A stretch of 64,000 bases of DNA from Nostoc linckia NIES-25 (GTDB taxonomy: Bacteria > Cyanobacteriota > Cyanobacteriia > Cyanobacteriales > Nostocaceae): positions 3,899,534 through 3,963,533 of the forward strand of contig NZ_AP018222.1 in NCBI RefSeq assembly GCF_002368035.1, in the 5' to 3' direction. The notes under the pieces are model-generated. The model was not told the DNA's origin. It searched no databases and saw nothing but the letters and a program-made list of their open reading frames with translations. Position numbers and translations under genes: made by a program. Below, piece after piece: positions 27,560-37,289 of the stretch (its first letter is position 1; every line of letters begins with the position of its first letter).

Positions 27560-27785
27560 TTGCACATATCTAGATCCCTCTAAATCCACGCCACTTGCTC
27601 ATGGGGAGCCAGTGCGTTGGGCGGCTCTGCCGACTTAAAGCAACTGGCGTGGAAACCCCCAAGACCGCAGTGGTTCACCTTAAAAAGGGGGACTTTGATT
27701 CCAGTCCCCCCCTTTTTAAAGGGTGTAGTGGGGGATCTAAAAGTTTCCAAAATCACAAAGAAACACTTTTCAAACAACCTCTAAA
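27560..27785. repeat. MITE-like element, third copy
   Basis: It runs from ctagatccctctaaatccacgcc to acttttcaaacaacctctaaaa, the right end being the reverse complement of the 2688 left terminal repeat. Inside are a cacgccacttgctc/caactggcgtgg inverted pair and a ttaaaaaggggga/ccctttttaaag pair. Confidence 0.6.
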
Positions 27786-27865
27786 AGCAATATTAAAGAA
27801 ACTGATATCTTCTATAACTCTAGGAGATTTTCGCCTCATGGTAGGAAATCGAATTCACGTCTGGT

Positions 27866-28747
27866 CTAATTAATCCCTTTTTTCACCAATTCTGGAATTT
27901 GAGAAGGGCGTTCAGCTACGGGAACATCTACTTCTTTGAAAGCAGCTAATTTACTTTGGGCTGTGCCAAAATTGGGGTCGCGTCCGATAACTGTTGCTAA
28001 AGTTCCGGTTTGACGCCAACTTTTTCCTGGTGGTGCTTGTCTTCCCGCAATGTAGGCAATTACCGGTTTATCAATGGCCTCAGCAATGTACCGCGCTGCT
28101 GCTTCTTCGCTACCACCACCGGGTTGACCAACCAAAACGATCGCTTCTGTAGTTTCATCTTCGTCGAGAATTTGTAACCATTGCAAAAACGACGAACCAA
28201 CGATCGCATCACTACCAATGCTGACACTAATGGACTGCCCCAAACCAGCTTTTGTTAATTCGTAGGCGACTTCGTAGGTAAGGGTACTGCTACGACTGAC
28301 AATTCCCACTGGCCCCGGTGTATAAAATTCGCTAGGTTGAGTTCCTAAGAGAATTTTTCCTGGCACAACGATCCCCGGACTATTTGGCCCGATAACCAAA
28401 GTTTCGCAGGCTTCGGCTTTGCGGAGTAATTCCACCATATCCAAAGGTGGCACTCCAGCCGTAATAATAATAATTTGGCGAATCTGAGATGCGATCGCTT
28501 CCAATGCCGCATCCAAAACATCATAAGGACTTACACAAATAATTGTCGTGTCAATTGCGCCAAATTTTTCTACTACCTCTTCCACTAAGTCAAATACTGG
28601 TAGTTCGTGCAGTTCCTGTCCGCCGCATCCAGGATTGACACCAGCTATCAAATTCGTCCCATAGGCTTTCATTTGAGCAACATGAGTGCCTGATATAAAT
28701 TCACAAAAGCCTTGAATTAAGACTTTACTTTCTGGCGTTAAGTTCAT
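27866..28747 (-). CDS. SucD-like (succinyl-CoA ligase alpha-type) protein without the phospho-His
   Basis: 293 residues. A CoA-binding Rossmann domain (1-125) is followed by the ligase domain with VIGPNSPGIVVPGK and GIVSRSSTLTYE. In E. coli SucD the phosphorylated His lies in GHAGA and is held by the Glu of IGEIGG. Here the aligned stretches read RQTGT and VGQPGG, so both the His and the Glu are replaced. The rest of the fold is well conserved and the length is normal. It lies downstream of the SucC-like gene in one operon (100-bp gap with repeats). Succinyl-CoA synthesis by the usual phosphorelay seems unlikely; another acyl-CoA activity or a CoA-sensing role is possible. Confidence 0.8.
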   Translation of the reverse strand: MNLTPESKVLIQGFCEFISGTHVAQMKAYGTNLIAGVNPGCGGQELHELPVFDLVEEVVEKFGAIDTTIICVSPYDVLDAALEAIASQIRQIIIITAGVPPLDMVELLRKAEACETLVIGPNSPGIVVPGKILLGTQPSEFYTPGPVGIVSRSSTLTYEVAYELTKAGLGQSISVSIGSDAIVGSSFLQWLQILDEDETTEAIVLVGQPGGGSEEAAARYIAEAIDKPVIAYIAGRQAPPGKSWRQTGTLATVIGRDPNFGTAQSKLAAFKEVDVPVAERPSQIPELVKKGIN

Positions 28748-28847
28748 AATAAATTACCGTAAGCTTGGCAAGCCAGTTAACCCCTTCGGGGAATTCAAAA
28801 TTCAAAACTTGTACTGAGCGCAGTCGAAGTATTCAAAATTCAAATGA

Positions 28848-30071
28848 CTATTTCTTCTTAGTAGTTGGTTTGGCAAGACGAACTGCAACTTCCACTGCTT
28901 CATCTAAATTTTCTACCACAACAAGAGCGCTGCTGTGAGTTTTCAGTGTTGCTAAATAACTTTTAGCCGCATTCAACTCAGAACCAGCAAGGCGGACAAC
29001 TAAGGTGGGAAGATTATCTCGCCCAATTTTACTACCGTTAGAGCGTACTATATTTAATTTGAGTTCGTTTTTGTCTTGCTGTACAAATTTGGCGATAATT
29101 TCGGCTAGTTCCTCAGGCTGAGGAATGCTACCCAGGAAGTTAATTAGTATAACTTCGATGGTTGTATCAGCAGCCAAAATTTTCAAACCTGTTTCTAGGC
29201 GATCGCTAAATGTAGTTGGCGTAGTATCTGTAAGAAAAGCATGGCGTAGATTCAAACAAACACCTGGGTTACCGCCAGCATTAGCAACTAAATCCAAAGT
29301 TGCCATTACTGAACCAGTACCATTACCTAAAATACCGATTTTTCCGTGCATTTGCACGCCATCCCAGTCGCCCAAAATACCGTTAATTTCAGTACTGGGA
29401 TGACGGCTGATGATTTTTGCTGCCATTTCCACAAGATCTGGATGACGCTTGATGGCTCGTTCATTGACCCTGACTTTACCATTAAGAGCCATAACTTCGC
29501 CATCAGGATTGACAGCCAAGGGATTAATTTCGACTAAATCCAGGTCTTTTTGCACAAATAACTGATACATCTTCTGGAGAACGCTGCTTACCGATTGCAT
29601 CAGCGTTCCTTGCAAACCCATTTTCAAAGCCAGTCGTCTGGCATAAAATGGCGAGAATTCTTGTTCGACGACGACATGGTGCATTTTTTCGCCAGCGGAT
29701 TCCCAATCGATGTTTGCTTCTTTGCAGCCTAAAAGTACGGGTCGGCAAACAGCGGTGTCTAAAACCACTGCCAGATAAAATTCTTGATTGGCGTCGTATT
29801 GGGATTCTGCCAGCACAACCTCAGGTAACTCGCCCCATATCGGTAAAGTGAAGATATTTTGGGCAGCAGCGATCGCATCGATTGTTGTTTCGGCAAACCT
29901 GACTCCACCGGCTTTGGCCCGTTCTGCCCCATGTACTTGAGATTTCAGTACAATTGGAAAACCAATTTTTAAACGTTTCAAATCTGTGGGATGGTCAATT
30001 CGTTGCGAAGGCAATACAGGAATGCCGATCTTCCCAAACCATTCTTTAACTTGGTACTCTAATAAATCCAT
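28848..30071 (-). CDS. SucC-like (succinyl-CoA ligase beta-type) ATP-grasp protein
   Basis: 407 residues from ATG 30071 (MDLLEYQVKEWF), the usual SucC start; seven upstream residues in frame are probably untranslated. The ATP-grasp domain shows LKSQVH...AKAGGV near residue 45, and LVEINPLAVNPDG keeps the Glu and Asn of the nucleotide site. The C-terminal ligase domain is divergent: where E. coli has the GGGAT power-helix loop and IFGGIVRCD, this protein has LRHAF...TTF and FLGSIPQPE. With the SucD-like partner downstream it should form an alpha-beta complex. The divergence of both partners in the phosphorelay regions is consistent with a changed reaction. Confidence 0.8.
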   Translation of the reverse strand: MDLLEYQVKEWFGKIGIPVLPSQRIDHPTDLKRLKIGFPIVLKSQVHGAERAKAGGVRFAETTIDAIAAAQNIFTLPIWGELPEVVLAESQYDANQEFYLAVVLDTAVCRPVLLGCKEANIDWESAGEKMHHVVVEQEFSPFYARRLALKMGLQGTLMQSVSSVLQKMYQLFVQKDLDLVEINPLAVNPDGEVMALNGKVRVNERAIKRHPDLVEMAAKIISRHPSTEINGILGDWDGVQMHGKIGILGNGTGSVMATLDLVANAGGNPGVCLNLRHAFLTDTTPTTFSDRLETGLKILAADTTIEVILINFLGSIPQPEELAEIIAKFVQQDKNELKLNIVRSNGSKIGRDNLPTLVVRLAGSELNAAKSYLATLKTHSSALVVVENLDEAVEVAVRLAKPTTKKK

Positions 30072-30602
30072 TGATACACCTTGTCTTGACACTTTCCAAG
30101 CTTTTGATTATTGCTGTCTAAATATTTAACAGCAGCTTTATTACATATTGCCAGCTATAAAAACTTATTTTCACGTATCAATTTTATCGAATTCAGCAAA
30201 TGAGGCAAATTAATTATTCTAGCCACAAGACTTCATTAATCTCCTCAGTAGACTTCCCAGCATAGAAGATAACTAGCATCCTGTCAAAAACCTCTAACAT
30301 AGCAACATTTCCTTAACCTGCGGATAATTTTGTCACAATTACTCTGCAACTATAATCTTGTCAGAGAGAAGCTGTTGTGAATTTAATTGCCACAAAATCA
30401 TGCAGTGAAAATACTCAAAAATATTATTATTCCCATTTTTTATCGAAAATATATACCTGGGGATAGATTATCTAACTTAGTATCTACCAACTTGAAAATG
30501 TAGCCATACGAACAATTACTAGTATTTGAAATTTTGGTTAAAAGTTGGAATTTGTGTTAGAAAGTTGTTCGATTAGATTTTCAGCCTGTGGTTGGTTAAA
30601 CT
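30072..30602. other. Intergenic stretch without recognised gene
   Basis: About 530 AT-rich bases between divergent genes. They presumably hold the promoters of the SucC-like gene and of the gene at 30603. I saw no repeat family, RNA structure or ORF worth naming. Confidence 0.5.
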
Positions 30603-32483
30603 GTGCGTCTTTATTCAAAAAACCCAAACAGTTCATTTGATCTCCTTGAAGATAATCAAAACAATATAAAAGTTCAGTACGAAAGCTCTATGAAAGTAGC
30701 AGTACAGCAAGAAGATTTACAGCTTTTAGCCAAAACTTTGCAGGAACAATTACTTGTAGAAGTCCCATTGGCTGGAGTCTTTCAAGTTAAGTGTGCCGTC
30801 AATAAAGACGAGCTAATGATTTTAACCCAACACCCGTCAGGTGTAACAGTTGATGCTCAGGTCATCTTTGCAGTCATTGAAGACGCACTTCAGTCTTTAG
30901 CACCGTATAGAGAGCAACGAGTCCAATGTTTCCTGAGAGTTTTTGGCGAACAACTTCCTTATGCCAAACGTTTTCTCGCTCTCAAGCACAGGACGGAATC
31001 GAATGACGGCGATCTGGGGATCTGGGCATCTGGGGGAATCAGGGAAGAGGAGGTGGGGACGCACGGACATGGGGACATGGAGAGTTCTTTCCCCACGTCC
31101 TCATCGGCTCTGACTTATTTTCCATCGCTAGATGAAACTGAAGAAGAGGAAGTATTTGACCCATTTGCAGATGCGCCGATGCCGGCTTCTAAGCCAACAC
31201 GGCAAGTCAAACCTATTTTCATCGGTGTAGCCTTGGTGGGAATTGTGGTTTTAGGCGTTGGTGGTTATTTACTGACTCGCCCTTGTGTGATGTCTGAGTG
31301 TAAAGAAATACAAATTGCCGAGCAATTAAAAACAGAATCCCCCCAATTGATGCGTCGGGCCAAATCGGAAAAAGAATTAATCGCGGTACAGCAGCGACTG
31401 ACGACGGCTAGCACAGCCTTGAGTGTAATTCCTAGTTGGTCACCCCGTTACCAGATGTCAGAAGAACTCAAAGCTAGTTTGTCTGGACGGTCAGAAAAAA
31501 TCAGCCAGGTAATTAAGGCTTTGCAGACTGCATCTTTAGCGGCAGAAAAAATTAAAGCTCCCGCACGTAGTTTAGAAGAAATACAAGCTAGACAACATTT
31601 ATGGCGACAGGCGATCGCACCACTAGAGGCCATAACTCCCAATAGCGAACTTTATCCACTAATACAAGCAAAATTATTCAGTTATCGCATTAGTTTGCAC
31701 GCTGTCAATCAGCAGATACAAACTGAAGAAAAATGGCTTAAAAAACTAGCAGCAGCAAAAGATGTAGCTAATACAGCCGAAAACCGCCAAGCTAGTGCTA
31801 AATCCTTGAAGGATTGGCAAAAAGTCCAGTCTAACTGGCAGGTAGTAATTAATGCCTTGAGGGTGATTCCCCAGACTAGCCCTGCATATGAAGAAGCCCA
31901 AAACTTGTTGTTAGAGTATAAACCTAAGTTAGTAACAGCACGCGATCGCGCTACTAAAGAACAATTAGCTGCCAGAACTTACCAACAAGCTGTTAGTACC
32001 GCCAACCAAGCCAAAGTTTATCAACAACAAAATCAATGGCCAGCAGCAGCGACATACTGGGAGCAGGCTTTGGAAACTGCGAAAAAAGTTTCCCAAGATA
32101 GCTTGTATTACACTCAGGCTCAGTCCTTGATCGAACCCTACTCAACAGCCCTCAAACAAGCACAAGAAAAACTACAAGTTGTCAGCGATTTGCAACAAAC
32201 CCGCATTGACTTAGAAAAAACCTGTGTTAATGGAATTCGGATTTGCACCTTTAGTATGGACAATGCAGGAATTATTGTCCGTTTAACCCGTGAGTATGAC
32301 CAGTTAAGGCAAAATAGTTTGGCTAATCCTAATCCTGAAAATTCCGGTACTGCTGCCGATCTTACCAATCACTTGCAAATTTTACAGGAAGCCTTAGCTG
32401 TAATTAGTGACAATGCCAACTTGTCCCTTTATATTTATGATTCCCAAGACCAAGTAATTTATACGCGGACACTAGGAGGATAA
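30603..32483 (+). CDS. Single-pass membrane protein with large coiled-coil outer part, unknown function
   Basis: 626 residues from GTG 30603; ATG 30690 (MKVAVQQEDLQLLAKTL) is an equally good start and better fits a domain boundary. The N-terminal globular part (about 30-130) is followed by an insert at about 136-176 (Gly/Asp/His-rich, encoded by an intergenic-type ggggatctgggcatctggggg repeat). A transmembrane helix lies at about 202-226 (FIGVALVGIVVLGVGGYLL), then Gln/Ala-rich helices to the end. The C-terminal part is likely periplasmic, with four Cys. No family recognised. Confidence 0.75.
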   Translation: MRLYSKNPNSSFDLLEDNQNNIKVQYESSMKVAVQQEDLQLLAKTLQEQLLVEVPLAGVFQVKCAVNKDELMILTQHPSGVTVDAQVIFAVIEDALQSLAPYREQRVQCFLRVFGEQLPYAKRFLALKHRTESNDGDLGIWASGGIREEEVGTHGHGDMESSFPTSSSALTYFPSLDETEEEEVFDPFADAPMPASKPTRQVKPIFIGVALVGIVVLGVGGYLLTRPCVMSECKEIQIAEQLKTESPQLMRRAKSEKELIAVQQRLTTASTALSVIPSWSPRYQMSEELKASLSGRSEKISQVIKALQTASLAAEKIKAPARSLEEIQARQHLWRQAIAPLEAITPNSELYPLIQAKLFSYRISLHAVNQQIQTEEKWLKKLAAAKDVANTAENRQASAKSLKDWQKVQSNWQVVINALRVIPQTSPAYEEAQNLLLEYKPKLVTARDRATKEQLAARTYQQAVSTANQAKVYQQQNQWPAAATYWEQALETAKKVSQDSLYYTQAQSLIEPYSTALKQAQEKLQVVSDLQQTRIDLEKTCVNGIRICTFSMDNAGIIVRLTREYDQLRQNSLANPNPENSGTAADLTNHLQILQEALAVISDNANLSLYIYDSQDQVIYTRTLGG

Positions 32484-32495
32484 AAAAGTTAGGAG

Positions 32496-32690
32496 TTAGT
32501 TTTGTGGAGACTCATCCATTTGCTGTTGTAGCTGTTGCACCTCCTCAATGGGTAAACCCGTTCCACGAACAACTGCTGCGGCTGATAAGTCCTCTCGTAA
32601 AAAATTGAGTGCGATTTCTGGTTGCTTCTTTGCTTCTCCTTTCGCCAGGATAGAACGGTAAACGGTAAACCTTACAGATAGCGATCGCAC
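32496..32690 (-). pseudogene. 3' remnant of an Rpn/PDDEXK transposase-like nuclease gene
   Basis: The stretch reading SILAKGEAKKQ...FLREDLSAAAVVRGTGLPIEEVQQLQQQ matches the C-terminal tail of the Rpn-family (PD-(D/E)XK transposase-like) genes common in cyanobacteria. The catalytic N-terminal three quarters are missing and the 5' part of this ORF is unrelated sequence. Confidence 0.6.
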
Positions 32691-32704
32691 TCAAATACAT
32701 AATG

Positions 32705-33313
32705 TTATTTTTGTATTTTTAATTCACATTGTTGAAAAATATAATTCACTGCACCAAATAATTTATCCAAATCTTGAATTACATACAAATTTTTATTCCG
32801 AGTAAACACATCAGCAACTAACTTTCCGAATTGCCATATTTTCCCGTTAGAAACAATCCCAAAAACCTCGCTGACAAAATCATCATTAATTCGTTGTACT
32901 GCAATCATTTCCGCTAAACACTGACCCCAACCTTCTTCAAATTTGTCTTGTTTAGCTTCGACTGTCAAAAAATAAGGTTTATCAAAAACAATCGTCCCCA
33001 GAGGATTTCGCTGTGTCACTGTATAATCTGGAACGCCTGATAAATCTTCATCATAAGCTAATATTTCATGACTCCAAAGTGTTAATTTACTTCGGTAAGG
33101 TTTCCATACTTCTTTCAATACTGGATAAATTAGATTTTCACAAATAGCATCTTCAGAATTATCAATTACTCCATCTATAAATAGCAAATCTAATTCTTCT
33201 TTGAAAGATTCTTTAACTGGAAAATCTACTTCTATCATAAAATTAGATTGTAGGTATTTAATTTGAAATTTTTTGATAACTGTGCTGATAGTTTTATAAT
33301 TACTAAATGCCAT
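32705..33313 (-). CDS. Putative PD-(D/E)XK restriction-endonuclease-like protein
   Basis: 202 residues. The core at about residues 90-125 reads GVPDYTVTQRN, then KPYFLTVEAKQDKFEEGWGQ, the P-D...E-A-K arrangement of PD-(D/E)XK nucleases; the final Gln of a QxxxE-like helix follows. It resembles the N-terminal nuclease part of type I restriction subunits and many stand-alone cyanobacterial proteins of unknown role. No methylase or specificity gene lies nearby. It sits next to the Rpn remnant. Confidence 0.65.
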   Translation of the reverse strand: MAFSNYKTISTVIKKFQIKYLQSNFMIEVDFPVKESFKEELDLLFIDGVIDNSEDAICENLIYPVLKEVWKPYRSKLTLWSHEILAYDEDLSGVPDYTVTQRNPLGTIVFDKPYFLTVEAKQDKFEEGWGQCLAEMIAVQRINDDFVSEVFGIVSNGKIWQFGKLVADVFTRNKNLYVIQDLDKLFGAVNYIFQQCELKIQK

Positions 33314-33419
33314 TTTAATTTACCTTTGTAACTATTTAAACGCAGGTAATATGCTGAAAACATTTTCAGCACTCCCATGATTAAGCTACCATCATAATTT
33401 CCAGGTTATCAATCAATAC

Positions 33420-33510
33420 AGTTCAGTTAAGCATTTCTTTCTTCTCTTTGCGTCCTTCTCTTCGAGACGCTTCGCGTTGGCGGAAGCCTCTCGTAGAGAA
33501 GGCGGTTCGT
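33420..33510. repeat. Inverted intergenic repeat
   Basis: cttctcttcgagacgcttcg is mirrored by gcctctcgtagagaag within 33450-33506. Similar cgcttcgcg/ggcggaagcc sequence recurs at 56130-56200. Otherwise 33314-33622 holds nothing recognised. Confidence 0.5.
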
Positions 33511-33622
33511 TAAAAAATTAACTTTGACAAAGAGTTTTAGCCTTAAGTGAACCTTATTGGGTTATCAATTGCAGTAGGTTAACCTATGATGCGATCGCAA
33601 TGACAGATCGGATTCGCGTACC

Positions 33623-34399
33623 TCACCCGATTAATTGCGCTGCGGAATTAAAAAACTGACGACACAATCCCCTAGTTAATAATACTGTTGTCAGTAAGTT
33701 ACCAAAAGCAACCATGAAGGTAATTAAAATTTCGTAGGATACAGCATCTAGAGGTTTGACACCAGCTAATAACTGTCCGGTGGTAATTCCTGGTATTGCC
33801 ACCATACCTATAAGTATCATTTGATTGAGAGTCGGAATCAGTGCTGCCCTGATGGCGTCTTTGCGGTACTGTGTGAGTGCTTGCTCTGGAGTTGCGCCTA
33901 AACTCAAGTGGGTTTCTATTTCTAAATGGCTGGAATTAATGGTGCTGACAAGTCGTTCCCCAGCGATCGCCGCTGCGTTCATGGCATTACCTATGACTAT
34001 TCCTGCTAAGGGAATTACGTACTGTGGTTCATACCATCTGTTTGGTTGAAGAATTAAGAAGTTACTGTAAAGCACTGTCAGAGCGGTACTGATGAAAATT
34101 GCACCCCACACTAAAGGCAATACATAAGGTATCTTTTGGCTGATGCGATTTCGTGCGACAATCGCCGTAATCGTCAGCATAATTGCTAATATTGCCAAAA
34201 CTGCCCAACCATTGTCCAAAGCAAAGATGAAATCTAAAATGTATCCCAATACAAGTAGTTGTAAGATGGTTCTTCCAGTAGCAAGGGCTAAGTTCAACTC
34301 AAGCCCTAATTTTTCCCACGTAGATACGCCAATGGCGATCGCCATTAATCCTAAGGCAATGCCTAAATCCACGAAATCCAGTTCAATCGGCTCCTGCAC
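33623..34399 (-). CDS. UPF0014/FetB-family ABC transporter permease
   Basis: 258 residues with about seven transmembrane helices. Family motifs include GRTILQLLVLGYILDFIF near residue 42, IPLAGIVIGNAMNAAAIA near 130, the cytoplasmic coupling stretch SLGATPEQALTQYRKDAIRAALIP, and PGITTGQLLAGV. E. coli FetAB exports iron; plant ALS3 is a relative. The partner ATPase (FetA type) is not next to it. Located in the inner membrane. Confidence 0.85.
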   Translation of the reverse strand: MQEPIELDFVDLGIALGLMAIAIGVSTWEKLGLELNLALATGRTILQLLVLGYILDFIFALDNGWAVLAILAIMLTITAIVARNRISQKIPYVLPLVWGAIFISTALTVLYSNFLILQPNRWYEPQYVIPLAGIVIGNAMNAAAIAGERLVSTINSSHLEIETHLSLGATPEQALTQYRKDAIRAALIPTLNQMILIGMVAIPGITTGQLLAGVKPLDAVSYEILITFMVAFGNLLTTVLLTRGLCRQFFNSAAQLIG

Positions 34400-34833
34400 G
34401 GGTTTTCTTTCTCCTGGTATTTTCTTGTCAAAGCAGCACCCACACGCGGAACTTTGATTCGATGTGTTGGCTCTTGGTTGATATATATTACTTTCATCAA
34501 TTCAAAATTCAAAATGGTACAACTTTAACATGGCAAACACTTAGTCAGCTGCCGAGAGCATTTAACGCAGCACATCTTTTCGCGTTGACGGTTGACAGTT
34601 AACTCTAAGCAGTCAAAAGCATGAGTAACTGTGCAATTTAAAAGCTTAATAGCTTAACACTACTATCTGTAAATTCAACGTGTAGTAGTTGACTACACCA
34701 CAATTTAAGCAAAAACCCTAATAGATGCCTAATTTGGGCGATAGTCTTTTAACAGCTCTTTGATTAACAATTCAATCAGCAAAAATTGACTCTCGAAGCG
34801 CATCCTTTGTATCTTCCGATAAAATAAAAACTC
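34400..34833. other. Intergenic stretch
   Basis: 434 bp between divergent genes. A short aattcaaaattcaaaat STRR lies at 34499-34515. The remainder is AT-rich and presumably contains the aminotransferase promoter. No gene seen. Confidence 0.5.
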
Positions 34834-35982
34834 ATGATCCAAAGTGTAAATCCCGTCCCTGCTTTTGACATCAAGCAACAATACACCAGCATCGAAGCAG
34901 AAGTAAGTGCAGCCGTCTTAGAAGTTCTGGCTTCTGGTCGTTATATAGGTGGTCCCTTAGTCGAAGGCTTCGAGCAACAGTTTGCCGCCTATCATGGTGT
35001 TAGCCAATGTGTAGCTTGTAATTCTGGTACTGATGCGCTCTATTTAGCTCTACGAGTCTTGGGAATTGGTGCAGGCGATGAGGTAATCACAACACCTTTC
35101 ACTTTTATCGCTACTGCTGAAACGATTAGCGCCGTGGGTGCAAAACCTGTTTTTGTTGATATTGATGCGACTACGTTTAACTTAGATGTAGAGCAAATAG
35201 CGGCGGCGATTACACCAAAAACCAAAGCGATTATCCCGGTTCACCTATTCGGGCAACCAGTGGATATGACATCATTGATGGCGATCGCTCTTTCTCACAA
35301 CTTGTCAGTAATTGAAGATTGCGCTCAATCTACAGGCGCAATGTGGGGCGAGCAAAAAGTCGGAAGCATTGGACATATTGGTTGCTTTAGTTTTTATCCT
35401 ACCAAAAATCTTGGTGGTTGCGGTGATGGCGGAGCGATAACGACTAACGATCCAGCGATCGCTGCAAAACTGCGAGTTCTACGAGATCATGGAAGTAAAA
35501 TTCGATATTTGCACGAGGAAATAGGTGTCAATAGCCGCTTGGATGCTCTACAAGCAGCTATTTTGCAAATTAAGCTGCGTTATTTAGATATTTGGAATGA
35601 AAGGCGGCGAGAAATTGCCAATTATTACTATCAATTTCTGAGTCAAATTCCCGCCATCGTCCCGCCTCAAGAATTACCAGGGGGTATTGGCGTATGGAAC
35701 CAATACACAATTCGGATTTCAGGCGAAGGACGAAACGGTGCCAGCGCTAAATATCGAGATTGGGTGCGTACTCAATTGCAAGACCAAGGCGTCAGTTCAA
35801 TGGTTTACTACCCCTATCCTTTACACTTGCAGCCAGTTTATCAAAATCTCGGCTATCAAATTGGGGACTTCCCAGTGGCAGAGCAAGCCTGCCATGAAGT
35901 CATATCTTTGCCTATGTTTCCAGAACTGACACAACAACAGCAAGACCAGGTGATTTATGCGCTAAAAGATTTGTTGAATTAA
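34834..35982 (+). CDS. DegT/DnrJ/EryC1/StrS PLP-dependent sugar aminotransferase
   Basis: 382 residues. The start MIQSVNPVPAFDIKQQY is usual for the family. The PLP Lys lies in CFSFYPTKNLGGCGDGG, with GTDALYLALRVLGIG (phosphate binding) and IEDCAQSTGA (PLP Asp). Such enzymes transaminate keto-sugar nucleotides for polysaccharide, glycolipid or glycoprotein synthesis. No sugar biosynthesis neighbours are present, so the substrate is open. It converges with kdpD. Confidence 0.9.
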   Translation: MIQSVNPVPAFDIKQQYTSIEAEVSAAVLEVLASGRYIGGPLVEGFEQQFAAYHGVSQCVACNSGTDALYLALRVLGIGAGDEVITTPFTFIATAETISAVGAKPVFVDIDATTFNLDVEQIAAAITPKTKAIIPVHLFGQPVDMTSLMAIALSHNLSVIEDCAQSTGAMWGEQKVGSIGHIGCFSFYPTKNLGGCGDGGAITTNDPAIAAKLRVLRDHGSKIRYLHEEIGVNSRLDALQAAILQIKLRYLDIWNERRREIANYYYQFLSQIPAIVPPQELPGGIGVWNQYTIRISGEGRNGASAKYRDWVRTQLQDQGVSSMVYYPYPLHLQPVYQNLGYQIGDFPVAEQACHEVISLPMFPELTQQQQDQVIYALKDLLN

Positions 35983-36006
35983 CACTCCTACCCTTTTATT
36001 CCAGGT

Positions 36007-36035
36007 GTAGAGACGTTGCAATGCAACGTCTCTAC
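36007..36035. repeat. Palindrome gtagagacgttgc...
   Basis: 29-nt palindrome with one unpaired central base, just after the aminotransferase gene. Same family as the palindromes at 24114, 46016 and 51142. Confidence 0.75.
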
Positions 36036-36125
36036 AAGGATTTTGATATCATACAAAATCGTTTTCATACATGAAATCAGTATTTTCTTTTTCTTTCTTT
36101 TGCCTTTTAACTTTTTACTTTTGCC

Positions 36126-37274
36126 TTATTTAGGTGAAACCATTTTTTCGCTAGCAATGATGTGTAAATCAATGTTTTTGAGCAGGCGCACCAATTTTTG
36201 CGTTAAAGAACCTTTGAGGAGTATTTGCCAACGCGATCGCTGACTTTCTCCAATTACAATTTGGGTGATTCGATATTTTTCTGCGGTTTCGGCGATCGCA
36301 TTAGCTACGTTATTACTAGTTACTCGAATAAAAGTCCCTTCAAATTCTTTACACATTTTTTCACAAGTATCAATGTGTAGACTTTCCTCTTTAGTAAGGA
36401 AACGTTCTGGATCGGCAACGAACAAAGTATACAGCGGTGCATTCATGTAGTTAGCGATTCTTGCTGCACGCCGTAAGAGTTGCACAGAGTTAGGATAAGT
36501 AGATATACATACTAAAACTCGTTCGTGAATGTTGCAAAATTGTCCATTAGGAGTGATGGCGATGGCGTTTTCTTCTACGTTGTCTGCGACTTCCCGCAAA
36601 GCCAACTCGCGTAAAGCAATTAGGTTACGACGTTGGAAAAAGTTATCGAGGGACTGTTGGATTTTTTGCGGTGCGTAAATCTTGCCTTCTAATAATCTTT
36701 CTTGTAGCGTTTCCGGCGTAACATCCACTACTAATACTTCATCTGCTTCATCTAGAATCCTGTCGGGAACGCGTTCGCGCACCACCACTCCGGTAATTCT
36801 GGCTACTAAGTCATTGAGACTTTCTAGATGTTGGACATTCATCGTTGAGTAGACATCGATACCTGCTGCCAAGACTACTTCTACATCTTCGTAGCGCTTT
36901 TCTCGTGGGGAACCAGGGACATTGGTATGGGCAAGTTCATCGATTAAAACTAATTGGGGCGATCGCTTTAAAATAGCATCTGTATCCATATCCGTTAGAG
37001 TCAACCCACCGCGAGGATATTGCTTGCGGGGCAGAATCTCCAGCCCTTGTGCCTTTTCTGCTGTTTCCTTACGTCCGTGGGTTTCCAAAAGCCCCACAAC
37101 GACATCAATTCCTTCTTGTTTAAGTGCGTGTCCCTCTTCCAACATCCGGTAGGTTTTGCCTACCCCAGGAGCCATACCAATAAAGATTTTATGCTTACCC
37201 CGCCGTGGCGGATAAAGCGAGTAACTTGCAGAATTTAAAGGCACATTCCCAGCCGAACCAGTGTTATCTGACAT
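36126..37274 (-). CDS. kdpD: Short KdpD: KdpD sensor domain plus USP domain, no kinase
   Basis: 382 residues. The KdpD N-terminal domain (about 25-235) has the Walker-type motif GMAPGVGKTYRM and VLIDELAHTNVPGS. A universal-stress-protein domain (about 245-375) follows (VLVCISTYPNSVQLLRRAARIA). The four-helix membrane part and histidine kinase of full KdpD are absent. Short KdpD proteins of this kind are known from Anabaena kdp operons. It is the last gene of the operon and presumably modulates kdp expression with another kinase or response regulator. No kdpE lies in the window. Confidence 0.9.
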   Translation of the reverse strand: MSDNTGSAGNVPLNSASYSLYPPRRGKHKIFIGMAPGVGKTYRMLEEGHALKQEGIDVVVGLLETHGRKETAEKAQGLEILPRKQYPRGGLTLTDMDTDAILKRSPQLVLIDELAHTNVPGSPREKRYEDVEVVLAAGIDVYSTMNVQHLESLNDLVARITGVVVRERVPDRILDEADEVLVVDVTPETLQERLLEGKIYAPQKIQQSLDNFFQRRNLIALRELALREVADNVEENAIAITPNGQFCNIHERVLVCISTYPNSVQLLRRAARIANYMNAPLYTLFVADPERFLTKEESLHIDTCEKMCKEFEGTFIRVTSNNVANAIAETAEKYRITQIVIGESQRSRWQILLKGSLTQKLVRLLKNIDLHIIASEKMVSPK

Positions 37275-37289
37275 CTCAGTTTTAGTATC

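Noticed and set aside
36126..37274. c-di-AMP binding by the USP domain of KdpD
   Set aside because: The SxS...FTAxY motif reported for S. aureus KdpD could not be found here, so no claim is made.
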